From: Sipunculus nudus
Lineage: Eukaryota > Annelida > Sipuncula > Golfingiida > Sipunculidae
Assembly: GCA_026874595.1 (NCBI GenBank)
Contig: CM049310.1
Location: 20,252,058 to 20,316,057, forward strand
Reading direction: 5' to 3'
Length of the DNA: 64,000 nt
Shown: positions 36,046-45,815 of the stretch, in pieces
Layout: each line of letters begins with the position of its first letter
Position numbering within the stretch: position 1 is the first letter of the stretch
Program-made: the position numbers and the translations under genes
The notes under the pieces: generated by a model
What the model saw: the letters and a program-made list of their open reading frames with translations, nothing else
What the model was told of the DNA's origin: nothing
Databases searched by the model: none

Positions 36046-38443
36046 TTTTCTGATTAAAGCATAGGTGCTATTATATTTAGCGACCTGTGTTTGAAAGAAG
36101 GCAAATCATAGGATATTGCTGGCAGGGTTGCATGACATTTTTTTTATTTAGAGAGTCACTGGAGCTTTTAATAATGTTCTCTGGGATATTTGAGATTGTT
36201 TTTGTAATTGTTGGCTGAAGTTGAGCTGCTGTAGCCAACGCACAGTGACAACGCTGTACAGCGATTTTCACTAATTGTTGAGCTTCCGCTGCTGTCTTCG
36301 TGCTGATATATCTTTATTGTTTGTGGGATACAATAATATAGACATGGGAGTGATATAACGAATTTTTAACTGTTATGCTTCACCGTGCATAGTTGTTGTT
36401 CAGAGAGAATTGTACTGCTGCATAGCGAGTATAATTTCTCTCATTTTATTTCTAGTCTATTTATTCAACTTTTTTTTCAGCTGTGTCAAACTGTTGCGCT
36501 GCTTAGCGACATTCAGTTGGTGTATTTGTGTATGGGTGATGTGAGTGTGACAGAAAATTGTAACGCTGTATTGCGACTATAATTTTCTATTGTGTTGTAC
36601 TTTTGTTTGAGTGTGTACGTGTTTACGTTGTTTTGCGAACTTGTCTGCGCTATTTAGCAGCATTCAAGTTGCATTTGTTGTAGTGCTTGTTTATTTGTTT
36701 TCGCAAATTATATCGCTGTATAGCGACTATAATTTTCGGTTGTATTGTCCTTTTTGTTCCATTTGTCTGTTGTTTTGCGAACTTGTCTGTGCTATTTAGC
36801 AGCATTCAAGTTGCATTTGTTGTAGTGTTTGTTTATTTGTTTTCGCAAATTATATCGCTGTATAGCGACTATAATTTCGGTTGTATTGTCCTTTTCGTTC
36901 CATTTGTCTGTTGTTTTGCGAACTTGTCTACGCTATTTAGCGGCATTCAAGTTGCATTTGTTGTAGTGTTGTTTGTTTTCGCAAATTATACCGCTGTATA
37001 GCGACTATAAATTTCGATTGTATTGTCCTTTTGTTCAGTTTGTCTGTTTGTTTTGCGAACTTGTCTGCCCTATTTTAGCGGCATTCAAGTTGCGTTTGTT
37101 GTAGTGTTTGTTTTCGCAAATTGCAGCGCTGTATAGCGACTATAATTTTCGATTGTATTGTCCTTTTGTTTAATTTGTCTGTTTGTTCTACAGACTTGTC
37201 TGTGCTATTTAGCGGCATTCAGGTTGCTTTCATCTGTAGTGTTTGCAGTTATTGGAAATCATAACGCTGAATTGCGCTTTTAATTTTCAATTGTACCGTA
37301 CTTTTCGTTTCTGTTCTAGTTCTATTTTCTGTCTGTGTTCGCGAGCTTGTCTGTACTAACTAACGACATTCAAGCCTGCTTTTGCTTGTGGTGTCTATTG
37401 TTGAACGTTGTAGCGCTGCGTAGCGATTATAATTTTCGATCTGTTCCTGCTTGTTTCGGTTGCGTTGGACTGTCGCGTTGTTAGGTGCGATTGGTAGCGC
37501 GTGCCCGTGTGCTGATTTGTGCTGCTTCTGGGGTCAGCAGCGCTGAACGGTGGCTAAACCCTGACAGTATTTGGCTTGCTTGTTTTTTATTTTACTTATT
37601 TATTTTTTTTTTAATTTTTGTTCGTTAACTGATCGTACTAAGTGGCGACGATCAACCGATTTTTTTTGTATGGTTATTTGTGGCATAGCTTCGAGCGACT
37701 GTCACTGATACTTTTGTGATTTTGCTGTTTGTTGTTTATATCAGGGCTGGTTACCGGGACACGCACACACACACATACACACACACGTGCGAGTTAACGC
37801 ATGCTGGTTGTAGCGACGCGCACTTGCAAATAAGGGTCAACAGTTTAAGGTTGAGGATAATTTCTCAGATTTGGCTTTTCTCTCTGTCTTCCGCCTGTGT
37901 CAGTCTGTACATGCTGTGTAGCGACGTTCAGGCGACACTTCTTATTTTGTTGCTGAGAGGGAGGCTACAAGGAACGCTGATTGCTTGCAGCTGTGATTGC
38001 GGACAAGAGGAGCGCCGGAGAGGCGTCTTAATTTAACGAGCGCAAAACTGATTCGCTGGGCAGCGACCATCAGTTTACGCTTTGCTGAGACCAAGACCGT
38101 TAGACGAAGTACTCGTGCTGAATAGCGACGTGTACTTGTCAAGAAAAACGCTGATTGCTGGCAGCTGTGATTACGGACAAGAGGAGCGCCGGAGAGGCGT
38201 CTTAATTCAACGAGCGCAAAACTGATTCGCTGGGCAGCGACCATCAGTTTACGCTTTGCTGAGACCAAGACCGTTAGACGAAGTACTCGTGCTGAATAGC
38301 GACGTGTACGTGTCAAGAAAAACGCTGATTGCTGGCAGCAGTGATTGCGGACAAGGGGAGCGCCGGAGAGGCATCTTAATTCAACGTGCGCAAAACTGAT
38401 TCGCTGGACAGCGACCATCGGTTCACGCATTGCTGAGACCAAT
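36046..38443 (+). repeat. Long repetitive leader of the gypsy element
   Basis: This 2.4-kb untranslated region is dominated by recurrences of GCTG-NN-TAGCGAC, often extended to a 5-bp-stem hairpin TCGCT-GTAT-AGCGA (for example 36,712-36,726). About 25 instances occur between 36,250 and 38,420. Two forms alternate: one followed by TATAATTTTC, the other (CTATTTAGCGGC) followed by ATTCAAGTTG. From 36,600 to 37,250 they form ~120-bp composite repeats. From 37,973 the pattern becomes ~174-bp tandem units (starting 37,973, 38,147 and 38,321). The short open frames present are by-products of the repetition. Confidence 0.85.
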
Positions 38444-38986
38444 ATGGAGGCAGCACGCCAGATCGAACGCTCAGGGCCCGGACTTGACACGGTGGTGCGC
38501 CCCCGGGGATCGCCTGTTACAGAGAACAGAATTCTCACGTTCGACACTCCCAGGGAGGCTCGTCTGACACTCGATGGCGAATCGATGTACACAATAGACG
38601 AGGCCGTTTGTAGTCGCAGTGGGTCTGCTATAATCTCTTATGGGGAAAACCGGCATAGAGGCGAGTTGGAGATGGAGCCACCTGGCATCGGAGCAGGCGC
38701 TTGCCGAGATAGCGGTTTAATTCAACATGGTCCGACTAGGCCGGATGCAGAATGTTTCGTCGGTACTATGCCATGGCAGGCAGGGATCATGCAGAGTACG
38801 GGGCTACCGTCGAGAGTAAATAAAGGAACAAGCGAACAAATTCGGGACCCCGTCGGGGATCCATTCAGGTCGGTATACATGCAGAATGAGACGGATGTCA
38901 GTACGCCTCGACTGTATGGGGCTGACCAGCGTGCATACAGTGAGCCTGGCACTCGAGACGATCAATGCGTAGACATACGCAAATAG
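38444..38986 (+). CDS. gypsy element: N-terminal gag-like ORF
   Basis: A 180-residue open frame beginning at ATG 38,444 immediately after the repetitive leader (a longer frame from 38,345 would start within the repeat). It is hydrophilic, with no recognised domain. It overlaps the main gag frame by 22 nt (38,965-38,986) in a different frame. No classical slippery heptamer is visible in the overlap, so this is either an indel that split gag or a separate leader protein. The position argues for the N-terminus of gag. Confidence 0.55.
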   Translation: MEAARQIERSGPGLDTVVRPRGSPVTENRILTFDTPREARLTLDGESMYTIDEAVCSRSGSAIISYGENRHRGELEMEPPGIGAGACRDSGLIQHGPTRPDAECFVGTMPWQAGIMQSTGLPSRVNKGTSEQIRDPVGDPFRSVYMQNETDVSTPRLYGADQRAYSEPGTRDDQCVDIRK

Positions 38987-40167
38987 ACCGCCATACGAAC
39001 TACTACCGAGAACGTGAACAGGACCACTTCGGCCGATGCAGAGCACCAGATCCTGGAAGGTGCCTGCAACGAGGCTATTCTATCGACTTCAACCCGGAAA
39101 TTGAGCCGCATCGGATTTGGTCTCCTGGAGCCCCAGAAATGAGGCGTGATCCGCGGACGCGTACGCCTAGGCCAGCGTCACGTCAACCCAAAGACGCCGA
39201 TGAGTTCGATGGTGATAAGGTTGAGTGGCAAGATTACCTCACCCACTTTGAAATGATTGCTATATGGAACGGATGGGACGAGGCCGAGATGGGCCTACAG
39301 CTAGCGGCGAGTCTGAGAGGGAGAGCTCAAAGGGTTTTGAGTCAGCTACCGGAGGGACAACGAGAGGACTTCTCGTCGTTAACCAGTTTACTTGGGAAAC
39401 GTTTTGATCCCCCTAACCGGGAGAACAGTTTTCGTTTCACCATACGGACCAGGAAGAAACAACCAAATGAAACCCTGATGGAGTTCGACTCCGACCTTCT
39501 CCGGCTGTCACAGAAAGCTTACCCGAAATTCGAGATGGACGCTCAAGAGCGTATAGCCATTGATCAGTTTATACGAGGGTTACCGGAGGAAGAGATGAGG
39601 AAGCACGTAGACTTGAGGGTGCCAGACACGCTGGATGAAGCGATTGGCTTGGCTACCCAATATGAGTCTTTCGAGAGAAGCGAGGGTCACGTAGCGACCA
39701 AACTCGTTCGACAGAGGACTATGCAAGATGGCCGACAGGATAACCCGTCTGGAAGGAGGGCAGACAAAGAAGTCGATGTTTTAAAACAACAAATGCAAGG
39801 CCTCCTCAAACAGCTGGAGGAGAAATGCTGTGAAGATGAGAAGAAAGATCAGCTTCTGCAGAGTATGCACAACGAAATTATCTCTTTGAGGCGTACGATG
39901 CTAGAGACGAATAATTTTCGCCCGTACCAAGAAGGTGGATCCCCGGTCCCATCTGGGTTCAGAAACAACCAGCTCCGTCAGCCGATCGGTCGGCGCAGGG
40001 ACCAGAGAGTGTGCTATACCTGTCAGAAGCCAGGGCATTTCAGCCGGGACTGTCCTGACAACAGGCACCAAGCAAACAGAGAAGGGACTACGACGGCGGC
40101 AAACTCGAGTAAGAATTCTGCTGTAAAGAATGTAACCTATAAGCAAGATGGAGGGTGGATGATCTAA
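38965..40167 (+). CDS. gypsy element: gag (capsid and zinc knuckle)
   Basis: About 400 residues. The capsid-like retrotransposon gag domain lies around residues 70-220, with the WQDYLTHFE motif, an LRGRAQRVL stretch, a TLMEFDSDLLRLSQKAYP segment and IDQFIRGL. A coiled-coil-rich part (VDVLKQQMQGLLKQLEEK) follows. Near the end comes one CCHC zinc knuckle, CYTCQKPGHFSRDC (about 347-360), for RNA packaging. The product would assemble cytoplasmic particles. It ends at TAA 40,165, and the same frame continues directly into protease. Confidence 0.9.
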   Translation: MRRHTQIDRHTNYYREREQDHFGRCRAPDPGRCLQRGYSIDFNPEIEPHRIWSPGAPEMRRDPRTRTPRPASRQPKDADEFDGDKVEWQDYLTHFEMIAIWNGWDEAEMGLQLAASLRGRAQRVLSQLPEGQREDFSSLTSLLGKRFDPPNRENSFRFTIRTRKKQPNETLMEFDSDLLRLSQKAYPKFEMDAQERIAIDQFIRGLPEEEMRKHVDLRVPDTLDEAIGLATQYESFERSEGHVATKLVRQRTMQDGRQDNPSGRRADKEVDVLKQQMQGLLKQLEEKCCEDEKKDQLLQSMHNEIISLRRTMLETNNFRPYQEGGSPVPSGFRNNQLRQPIGRRRDQRVCYTCQKPGHFSRDCPDNRHQANREGTTTAANSSKNSAVKNVTYKQDGGWMI

Positions 40168-40404
40168 GCTAAAATCAATGGGACACCTGGGAGGTTTCTC
40201 ATCGATTCAGGCTCAGACTTCACCATGATCAACAGAGCAGTATACGAAAAACTGGCAACACCGAGGCCTGATCTGGAAACTGCTAATGAGAGCTTGTTTG
40301 GAGCCGATGGGGCTCCTATTGCTGTTGATGGCGAAGCACAGTTTGAGCTGAAGCTTGGGGAGACGTGCCTGAAATTCCCCGTGAAGGTCGCTGGATTTCT
40401 TTAG
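40168..40404 (+). CDS. gypsy element: aspartic protease
   Basis: In the same frame as gag but separated from it by the single TAA at 40,165. It reads KINGTPGRFLIDSGSDFTMI, the retropepsin active site (D-S-G) that would cleave the polyprotein as a dimer. The frame stops at 40,402. The flap and C-terminal motif cannot be followed into the next frame, so a frameshift lies near 40,390-40,420. As it stands, the protease is unlikely to be made correctly. Confidence 0.8.
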   Translation, partial: AKINGTPGRFLIDSGSDFTMINRAVYEKLATPRPDLETANESLFGADGAPIAVDGEAQFELKLGETCLKFPVKVAGFL

Positions 40405-40426
40405 ACGTTGCCGGGGTAAAATTGAT

Positions 40427-41908
40427 TTGACTTCAGGAGTACTTACCATTGAAGGAGAGGAATTGCTATGTGAGGCGGAGCGCCCAATCAACTGCTGCCG
40501 AGTGAGGTTGGCGGAGCCTGTGCACATCCCTCCTCGTCACGAAATGCAAGTACCAGTTCTCATTGACAAGTTTCGTCCGAGCGCAACTTTTACAGCCGGG
40601 CTTGTGGAGCCAGTCATGGATTTTGCTGACGAAACTGGGATTTTCGTTGGCGCTACTCTTATTGACGTCGCGACGAGGAAGGCGCCGGTGTGCCTGGTTA
40701 ACCTTGGAGACCAGCCAGTGCGTTTAAACGCAGGAACTGTAATGGCGATGCTGACTCCCGTTGAGAAAATTAGTGACACGGCAGGTACCAGACCAGACGC
40801 GGCCACTGTAAGGATTATCTGGGGCGAGCGCGATGGGTATATACCAGATCACCTTCAGCAGTTATTTGAAGAAGCGTCAAGGGGGCTAGACGAGGATCAG
40901 AGGAGAGAGGTTGGAAAGTTGATTTGCGAGTATGCAGATGTGTTTGCCACGCTGGATGGCGGATTAGGCAAAACACAGTTGATACAGCACACTATAGACA
41001 CAGGAGATAACCGACCGATAAAGCAGCACCCCATCAGGTTACCGGAGAAGCAGAGAGAGATCGTGGACGCGGAAGTTGACAAACTACTAGAAAAAGGTTT
41101 AGCGGAACCGAGTGACAGTCCCTGGGCTGCACCCGTGGTTCTAGTTAAGAAGAAAGATGGGTCCACAAGATTTTGTGTCGACTACCGGCGTCTTAACAAT
41201 GTAACTAGGAAAGACGCTTACCCGCTGCCACGAATTGACGATACGATGGACGCACTATCGGGATCGAGTTGGTTCAGTACCCTAGACCTTGCAAGTGGGT
41301 ACTGGCAAGTGACAGTGGCCCCTGAGGATCGTCCAAAGACAGCATTCACTACGAGAAAAGGACTGTTTCAGTGGAAAGTGATGCCATTCGGGCTGAGCAA
41401 TGCTCCAGCGTCGTTTTCTCGTTTGATGGAACTTGTTTTGAGAGGCCTACAGTGGGAGAGGTGTTTGGTCTACCTCGATGATATAATTGTATTTGGGTCA
41501 AACTTCCCGGGAGCTGTGCGAAACTTGATGTTTGTCTTTGACCGGCTGAGGCAAGCGGGACTGAAGCTAAAACCAGTAAAAGGTGGCCTTTTCAAGAAAA
41601 GTGTTACCTTTCTGGGGCATGTTGTCTCCAGGGAAGGGGTACACAGCGACCCAGATAAAGTGGCTGATGTCAGGGACTGGAAGGTACCCCAGTGTAAGAC
41701 TGAAGTGCGTAGTTTTGTGGGATTTACCTCCTATTACCGGCGCTTTATCCCACAATACTCCACAGTCGCCGAACCGCTGACTAACTTGACTCGGAAAAAA
41801 GTTCAAATGGGACGAGTCTTGCGACGAAGCTTTCATAACCCTGAAAGAGAGGCTGATTCGTGCCCCAGTACTCTCATACCCACAACAAGAGGGGCTGCTG
41901 ATACTTGA
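40427..41908 (+). CDS. gypsy element: reverse transcriptase
   Basis: An open frame of 490+ residues without a proper ATG, as expected for an internal polyprotein segment. The first ~150 residues connect protease to RT. RT motifs follow in order: KKKDGSTRFCVDYRRLNNVT, STLDLASGYWQV, FTTRKGLFQWKVMPFGLSNA, and the catalytic YLDDIIVF near position 41,471, then LGHVVSREG and FVGFTSYYRRFIPQYS. The frame changes at an A6 run (~41,795-41,800), after which RNase H is read in another frame. The last ~35 residues of this frame are therefore spurious. Confidence 0.93.
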   Translation: MTSGVLTIEGEELLCEAERPINCCRVRLAEPVHIPPRHEMQVPVLIDKFRPSATFTAGLVEPVMDFADETGIFVGATLIDVATRKAPVCLVNLGDQPVRLNAGTVMAMLTPVEKISDTAGTRPDAATVRIIWGERDGYIPDHLQQLFEEASRGLDEDQRREVGKLICEYADVFATLDGGLGKTQLIQHTIDTGDNRPIKQHPIRLPEKQREIVDAEVDKLLEKGLAEPSDSPWAAPVVLVKKKDGSTRFCVDYRRLNNVTRKDAYPLPRIDDTMDALSGSSWFSTLDLASGYWQVTVAPEDRPKTAFTTRKGLFQWKVMPFGLSNAPASFSRLMELVLRGLQWERCLVYLDDIIVFGSNFPGAVRNLMFVFDRLRQAGLKLKPVKGGLFKKSVTFLGHVVSREGVHSDPDKVADVRDWKVPQCKTEVRSFVGFTSYYRRFIPQYSTVAEPLTNLTRKKVQMGRVLRRSFHNPEREADSCPSTLIPTTRGAADT

Positions 41909-42431
41909 CACTGATGCAAGTGGTGTTGGTATATCAGGAGTTCTTTCTCAGATACAAGATGGCATGGAGCGCCCTATTGCTTATGGCAGTCGCACACTGA
42001 ACAAAGCGCAACGGCGCTACTGCACGACCAAACGTGAGCTCTTAGCGGTCGTTAAGTTTGTAAAACATTTTCACACATACCTGTGGGGAAGACGTTTCCT
42101 GTTGCGAACAGATCATGCTTCGTTGCGATGGCTGTTGCGCTTCAAAGACCCAGAGGGTATGATCGCCAGGTGGATATCTGTTATCGATACTTACGATTTC
42201 GAAGTGCAACACCGACCCGGGCGCCAGCACGGTAATGCTGATGGCCTGTCGAGAATCGAATGTACTCAGTGTAAAGGGAGAGCCGGATGTGTAGCTGAGA
42301 CTTTAAATTCAGAAGAACGTGGAGAGGCCGGCCAGAGCAGATGTGTGAAAAAAAAGAAGACCCGTCTGGTCAAGAAAGAGGGGACAGCCCGGCAACTTCA
42401 AATCAGTCGGATGACTCATCCGACTGGTTAG
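41799..42431 (+). CDS. gypsy element: RNase H
   Basis: Reads on from RT after a 1-nt shift in an A-run. It shows the three acidic residues of retroelement RNase H: DTDASGVGISGVLSQ, the E of TKRELLAVVKFVKHF, and D in LLRTDHASLRWLL, followed by FEVQHRPGRQHGNADGLSR, the usual end of the domain. The domain degrades the RNA template during cDNA synthesis. A second A-run (~42,347) shifts the frame again before integrase. Confidence 0.9.
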   Translation, partial: KFKWDESCDEAFITLKERLIRAPVLSYPQQEGLLILDTDASGVGISGVLSQIQDGMERPIAYGSRTLNKAQRRYCTTKRELLAVVKFVKHFHTYLWGRRFLLRTDHASLRWLLRFKDPEGMIARWISVIDTYDFEVQHRPGRQHGNADGLSRIECTQCKGRAGCVAETLNSEERGEAGQSRCVKKKKTRLVKKEGTARQLQISRMTHPTG

Positions 42432-44083
42432 ATTCGTGGGTACCAGAAAAGTTGAAGGAATGGCAAGCTGAAGATTCCATCATAGCCGAGGTTATTAAAT
42501 GGAAAAGCAGTTCTGCTCACAGACCCACGTGGAAAGAAATATCCGGTAAGGATAGCCAGGTAAAAGCACTGTGGAGCCAGTGGTCCGTTCTGGAGGTCAA
42601 AGATGGGCTCTTGTATCGCCAGTGGTGTCCGGAATCCCACGAAGAGGCAAAATACCAGCTTGTGGCGCCAAAGCGACTTAGACGGCTGATCCTTGAACAT
42701 CTGCATGACCACCGCATGGCTGGACATCTAGGCGTGACAAAAACGCTACAAAATGTGAGACGACGCTTCTGTTGGCCTGGCCACCGGAAAGATGTGGAAA
42801 GATGGTGCTGGAAGTGCAAAATATGTGGAAAGAGAAAACTAAAAACTGGTTCAAAGAAGGCGCCCCTGAAGCAGGAACTTGTTGGTAACCCCATAGAGCG
42901 TATTGCCATGGACGTATTGGGGCCAGTTCTTACATCAGCGAAAGGAAATCGCTACGTGCTCGTTATCGGCGACTATTTTACGAAATGGACCGAGGCATAC
43001 GCTATACCCGACCAGACAGCGGAGACTGTCGCAGAGGTACTAGTGAAAGAGTGGATTTGTAGGCTTGGAGTCCCTAGAGCTATACACACAGACCAAAGCA
43101 GAGACTTCGAATCTCACTTGTTCCAGGAGACATGTCGATTACTTGGAATCCGGAAAACCAGAACGACTCCGTATCATCCACAATCGGATGGGATGATCGA
43201 ACTTTTCAACAGAACTTTGGCCCAAATGCTTTCCGCCTTTACGAAACAAAACCGGACAGACTGGGATGAGCATTTACCGTTCGTCATGCTGGCGTATAGA
43301 AGTACTATGCATGAAAGTACACGATGTACTCCCAATAGTATGATGCTCGGCCGTGACGTACAACTGCCCATTGACATTATGGTCGGGACCCCGCCGGATG
43401 GTGACAGAGTGCCGAACTGCCCCGTAAAATATGTGGAATGGTTGAAAGAGTCCTTGCAGAATGCATTTGAATATGCAAGGAGTAGCCTACAAAAAGCAGC
43501 CGTGAGACAAAAATACAACTATGACCGTAGTGCTGAAGAGCATGGTTTCCAGCTTGGGAGTTGGGTGTACAGGTACTATCCTCCAGCAGCCAAAGAGAAA
43601 TTTGGACTAGGATGGACTGGCCCGTACCTGGTGATAGAGAGAATAAGAGATTTGGTGTACAAGGTACAACAGACTCAACGGGCGAAGCCGAGAATAGTCC
43701 ACATTTATGACCTAAAACAAGCACATTTTGATGAGGGCGATGAAAAACCGCACTGTTGGCTTGAAATCCCAGCGGAGGAGGATGAAACGTCGCCAGAGGC
43801 TTGTCGTGCATCAGAGGCCCTGCCAGGGGATGATGTAGTCCAGAAGGAAACTCAGGAGTACGAGAAGGCCACCGCAACCCAGCCTATCAATGTTGTTGCT
43901 GACAGCGAATGCGAAGATATTGCACAGACTACAACACAATGTCCGGCATCGCAGATAGAGACTAATAATGGGAGGATCGCACAAGAGCAAACCAGTCAAA
44001 CCGTTTCAGACTCTCATGGAGTGGAAGCTCCTCGCCGCAGTGGTCGTGAACGGCGCCCTCCAAGGCGGCTAATTGATTCTTAA
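42341..44083 (+). CDS. gypsy element: integrase
   Basis: About 580 residues. The HHCC zinc finger is H-H in HLHDHRMAGHLG and C-C in CWKCKICGKRK. The catalytic core has D in IAMDVLGP, D in HTDQSRDFES and E in SDGMIELFNRTL, the DDE triad that joins cDNA to the host genome. A GPY/F-type module (GLGWTGPYLVIERI) follows near residue 420. The acidic tail has an arginine-rich end (RRSGRERRPPRRLIDS). The frame is intact. The first ~30 codons overlap the RNase H frame. Confidence 0.93.
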   Translation: MCEKKEDPSGQERGDSPATSNQSDDSSDWLDSWVPEKLKEWQAEDSIIAEVIKWKSSSAHRPTWKEISGKDSQVKALWSQWSVLEVKDGLLYRQWCPESHEEAKYQLVAPKRLRRLILEHLHDHRMAGHLGVTKTLQNVRRRFCWPGHRKDVERWCWKCKICGKRKLKTGSKKAPLKQELVGNPIERIAMDVLGPVLTSAKGNRYVLVIGDYFTKWTEAYAIPDQTAETVAEVLVKEWICRLGVPRAIHTDQSRDFESHLFQETCRLLGIRKTRTTPYHPQSDGMIELFNRTLAQMLSAFTKQNRTDWDEHLPFVMLAYRSTMHESTRCTPNSMMLGRDVQLPIDIMVGTPPDGDRVPNCPVKYVEWLKESLQNAFEYARSSLQKAAVRQKYNYDRSAEEHGFQLGSWVYRYYPPAAKEKFGLGWTGPYLVIERIRDLVYKVQQTQRAKPRIVHIYDLKQAHFDEGDEKPHCWLEIPAEEDETSPEACRASEALPGDDVVQKETQEYEKATATQPINVVADSECEDIAQTTTQCPASQIETNNGRIAQEQTSQTVSDSHGVEAPRRSGRERRPPRRLIDS

Positions 44084-44250
44084 TAATGAAGGGTTCACTA
44101 GTGCACTTGGGTTATTTAATCTTTTTTTTGTTTGTTTGTTTGTTCATGACGTGCTCACTTAAGTGAACATACTTAACCCCTCTCTTTTTGTCTTTTGAGA
44201 TACAGTTGACGGACGAAACCCCATAAATAAGGAGCCGCTGACGGGTGAAG

Positions 44251-45390
44251 ATGGACGGAGGCGAGCAGCAAGAGTTTGTTCTGGGCCTGTTCGACGAGTT
44301 GCAAAATGAAGGTTTTAAGATCAGCTACGACGAGGGGAACTTCATGGACCTACTGGAAGCTGCGACCGATTCCAGCCATTTGGGCGTGGAATCGGGGCAA
44401 ACACCGGTGGCGTGCTGTTGAGGTGAAGAGAAGGCTCGGCCCCTACCCAGGAGGAGTCCACCATCAACGGCTGAGGAGTCTGGTACACCGAGGGGAGGAG
44501 AGCCCATCGCTACTGCCAGTGGCAGGATGCGCAGTGTGGTCACGCGGAAAAGGAGGACGGATGAGGCACCCACGTGGAAGACTCCCGAAGGTCGCTAGAA
44601 GTGCGAGATGAGGCGCTGTACAGCGCCGGGACCAGCAACTTACACGCGGCTGAAGGGACTGGTACATCATTTGAGGCAGTACCATATCGAATATGTGGTC
44701 CAATATTGCTGCCCGGATTGTGCGTACACAAATGTCCGTGGGGACATGGTTAGGCGGCACGCCAGGAACAAGCACCGACGGGCTCTTGTGACCGCTGACC
44801 TGAGTCGCCTCAGACAAACCAACCCACAATATTGTGATCCTGGGGATCTGGCGTTCCCTAAGAATCCCCACACGGGCCTACCGTTGGATCTCGACTTTGG
44901 GCCAAGTTACTCATCCTCAGTAGACAGTGAGAGTGATGTGTCGCAGAGCATCACACCGCCAGCCCCAGATCCTCAGGAAGACGTAGCCAGCGAGTATAAA
45001 ATTCTCCGGTATCTCGGGGTACTGGAGCTCTCGCGATCGGTGCAGGGGCTCACTGTCACCACCACCTCCACAGCTGTCACTACCACCGCCCCTGTAACGG
45101 ACCGTCAGCGTCTCCTCGATGAGCTGGCTACCGTCAGGCGGCAGATTGATTCTCTTCAGGAGAGAGAAAAGGAGATTAAGAAAGTGCTGAAGGAGGCGGA
45201 AACGATAAGTTGGATAAACCAGGTGGAGGTACAAGGGTCAGCAAGAAAAAGGGTAGAGTGTGAGAACGACAACTTGAAGAAGGAGAATGAGTGTCTCCGA
45301 AAAGTGCTGAAGGAGGCATGTGGAGGACATACGACAGAGGACGAGAGGACCAAGAAGATGGAAGAAGATGGAGGCCCTGCTGGGATGTAG
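44251..45390 (+). pseudogene. gypsy element: extra ORF, zinc finger plus coiled coil, two in-frame stops
   Basis: Lies between integrase and the 3' LTR, where an env gene would sit. It has no signal peptide or TM segment. One frame runs from ATG 44,251 to TAG 45,388, 380 codons, broken by TGA (44,419) and TAG (44,596). The last part (from Met 44,608) is open for 260 residues. It holds a C2H2 finger, CPDCAYTNVRGDMVRRHARN then KH, a serine/threonine-rich linker, and a heptad-rich helical C-terminus (LLDELATVRRQIDSLQEREK). The rest of the element has retained long frames, so this is probably part of the element. Function unknown; nucleic-acid binding is an inference from the finger. Confidence 0.7.
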
Positions 45391-45802
45391 GAGCGCGGGA
45401 GAAGAGGATAGAGGAGGCCGAGGAATAAACTCAGTGAAATCACGTGTCGTGCATGTAATGTTTTGCAGGCTATTTTCAGGGTTAACATCAAAATTGTGTA
45501 AATGTAGAGATATGTGAATGCTGCATAAATATCTTCTTCTGTAAATAACTGTAACGGTGTGGTTATGTTGATGTAAATTTTGTTTAAGTAAATTTTGTTG
45601 TAGGTCTTGTCTTCTTACTGTGCAATTGCAAATATGTGTAATTGCCAATTTCTCTTTGGTTGATATGTGTAATTCTCTATTTAAGTTTGTTGTAAATGCT
45701 ATTCAGGGAATTTTTGTTATATTGTAAAGTTGCAATTGGTTTCAGGTAGTGTTTTGTTCTAACGAGAGGAGCACAGTGTCAGCTCGAGGACGAGGTTAGT
45801 GT

Positions 45803-45815
45803 AAGGGGGGTGGAA
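45803..45815 (+). other. Polypurine tract of the gypsy element
   Basis: AAGGGGGGTGGAA directly precedes the LTR terminus TGTAACG and is the expected primer site for plus-strand DNA synthesis. Confidence 0.8.

Noticed and set aside
36611-37001. Short plus-strand frames with repeated hydrophobic peptides
   Set aside because: They fall wholly in the repetitive leader; the periodic peptide simply mirrors the DNA repeat.
37942-38592. 216-codon antisense open frame across the gypsy leader
   Set aside because: Produced by the 174-bp repeats, whose length is a multiple of three; opposite to all element genes and without domain signature.
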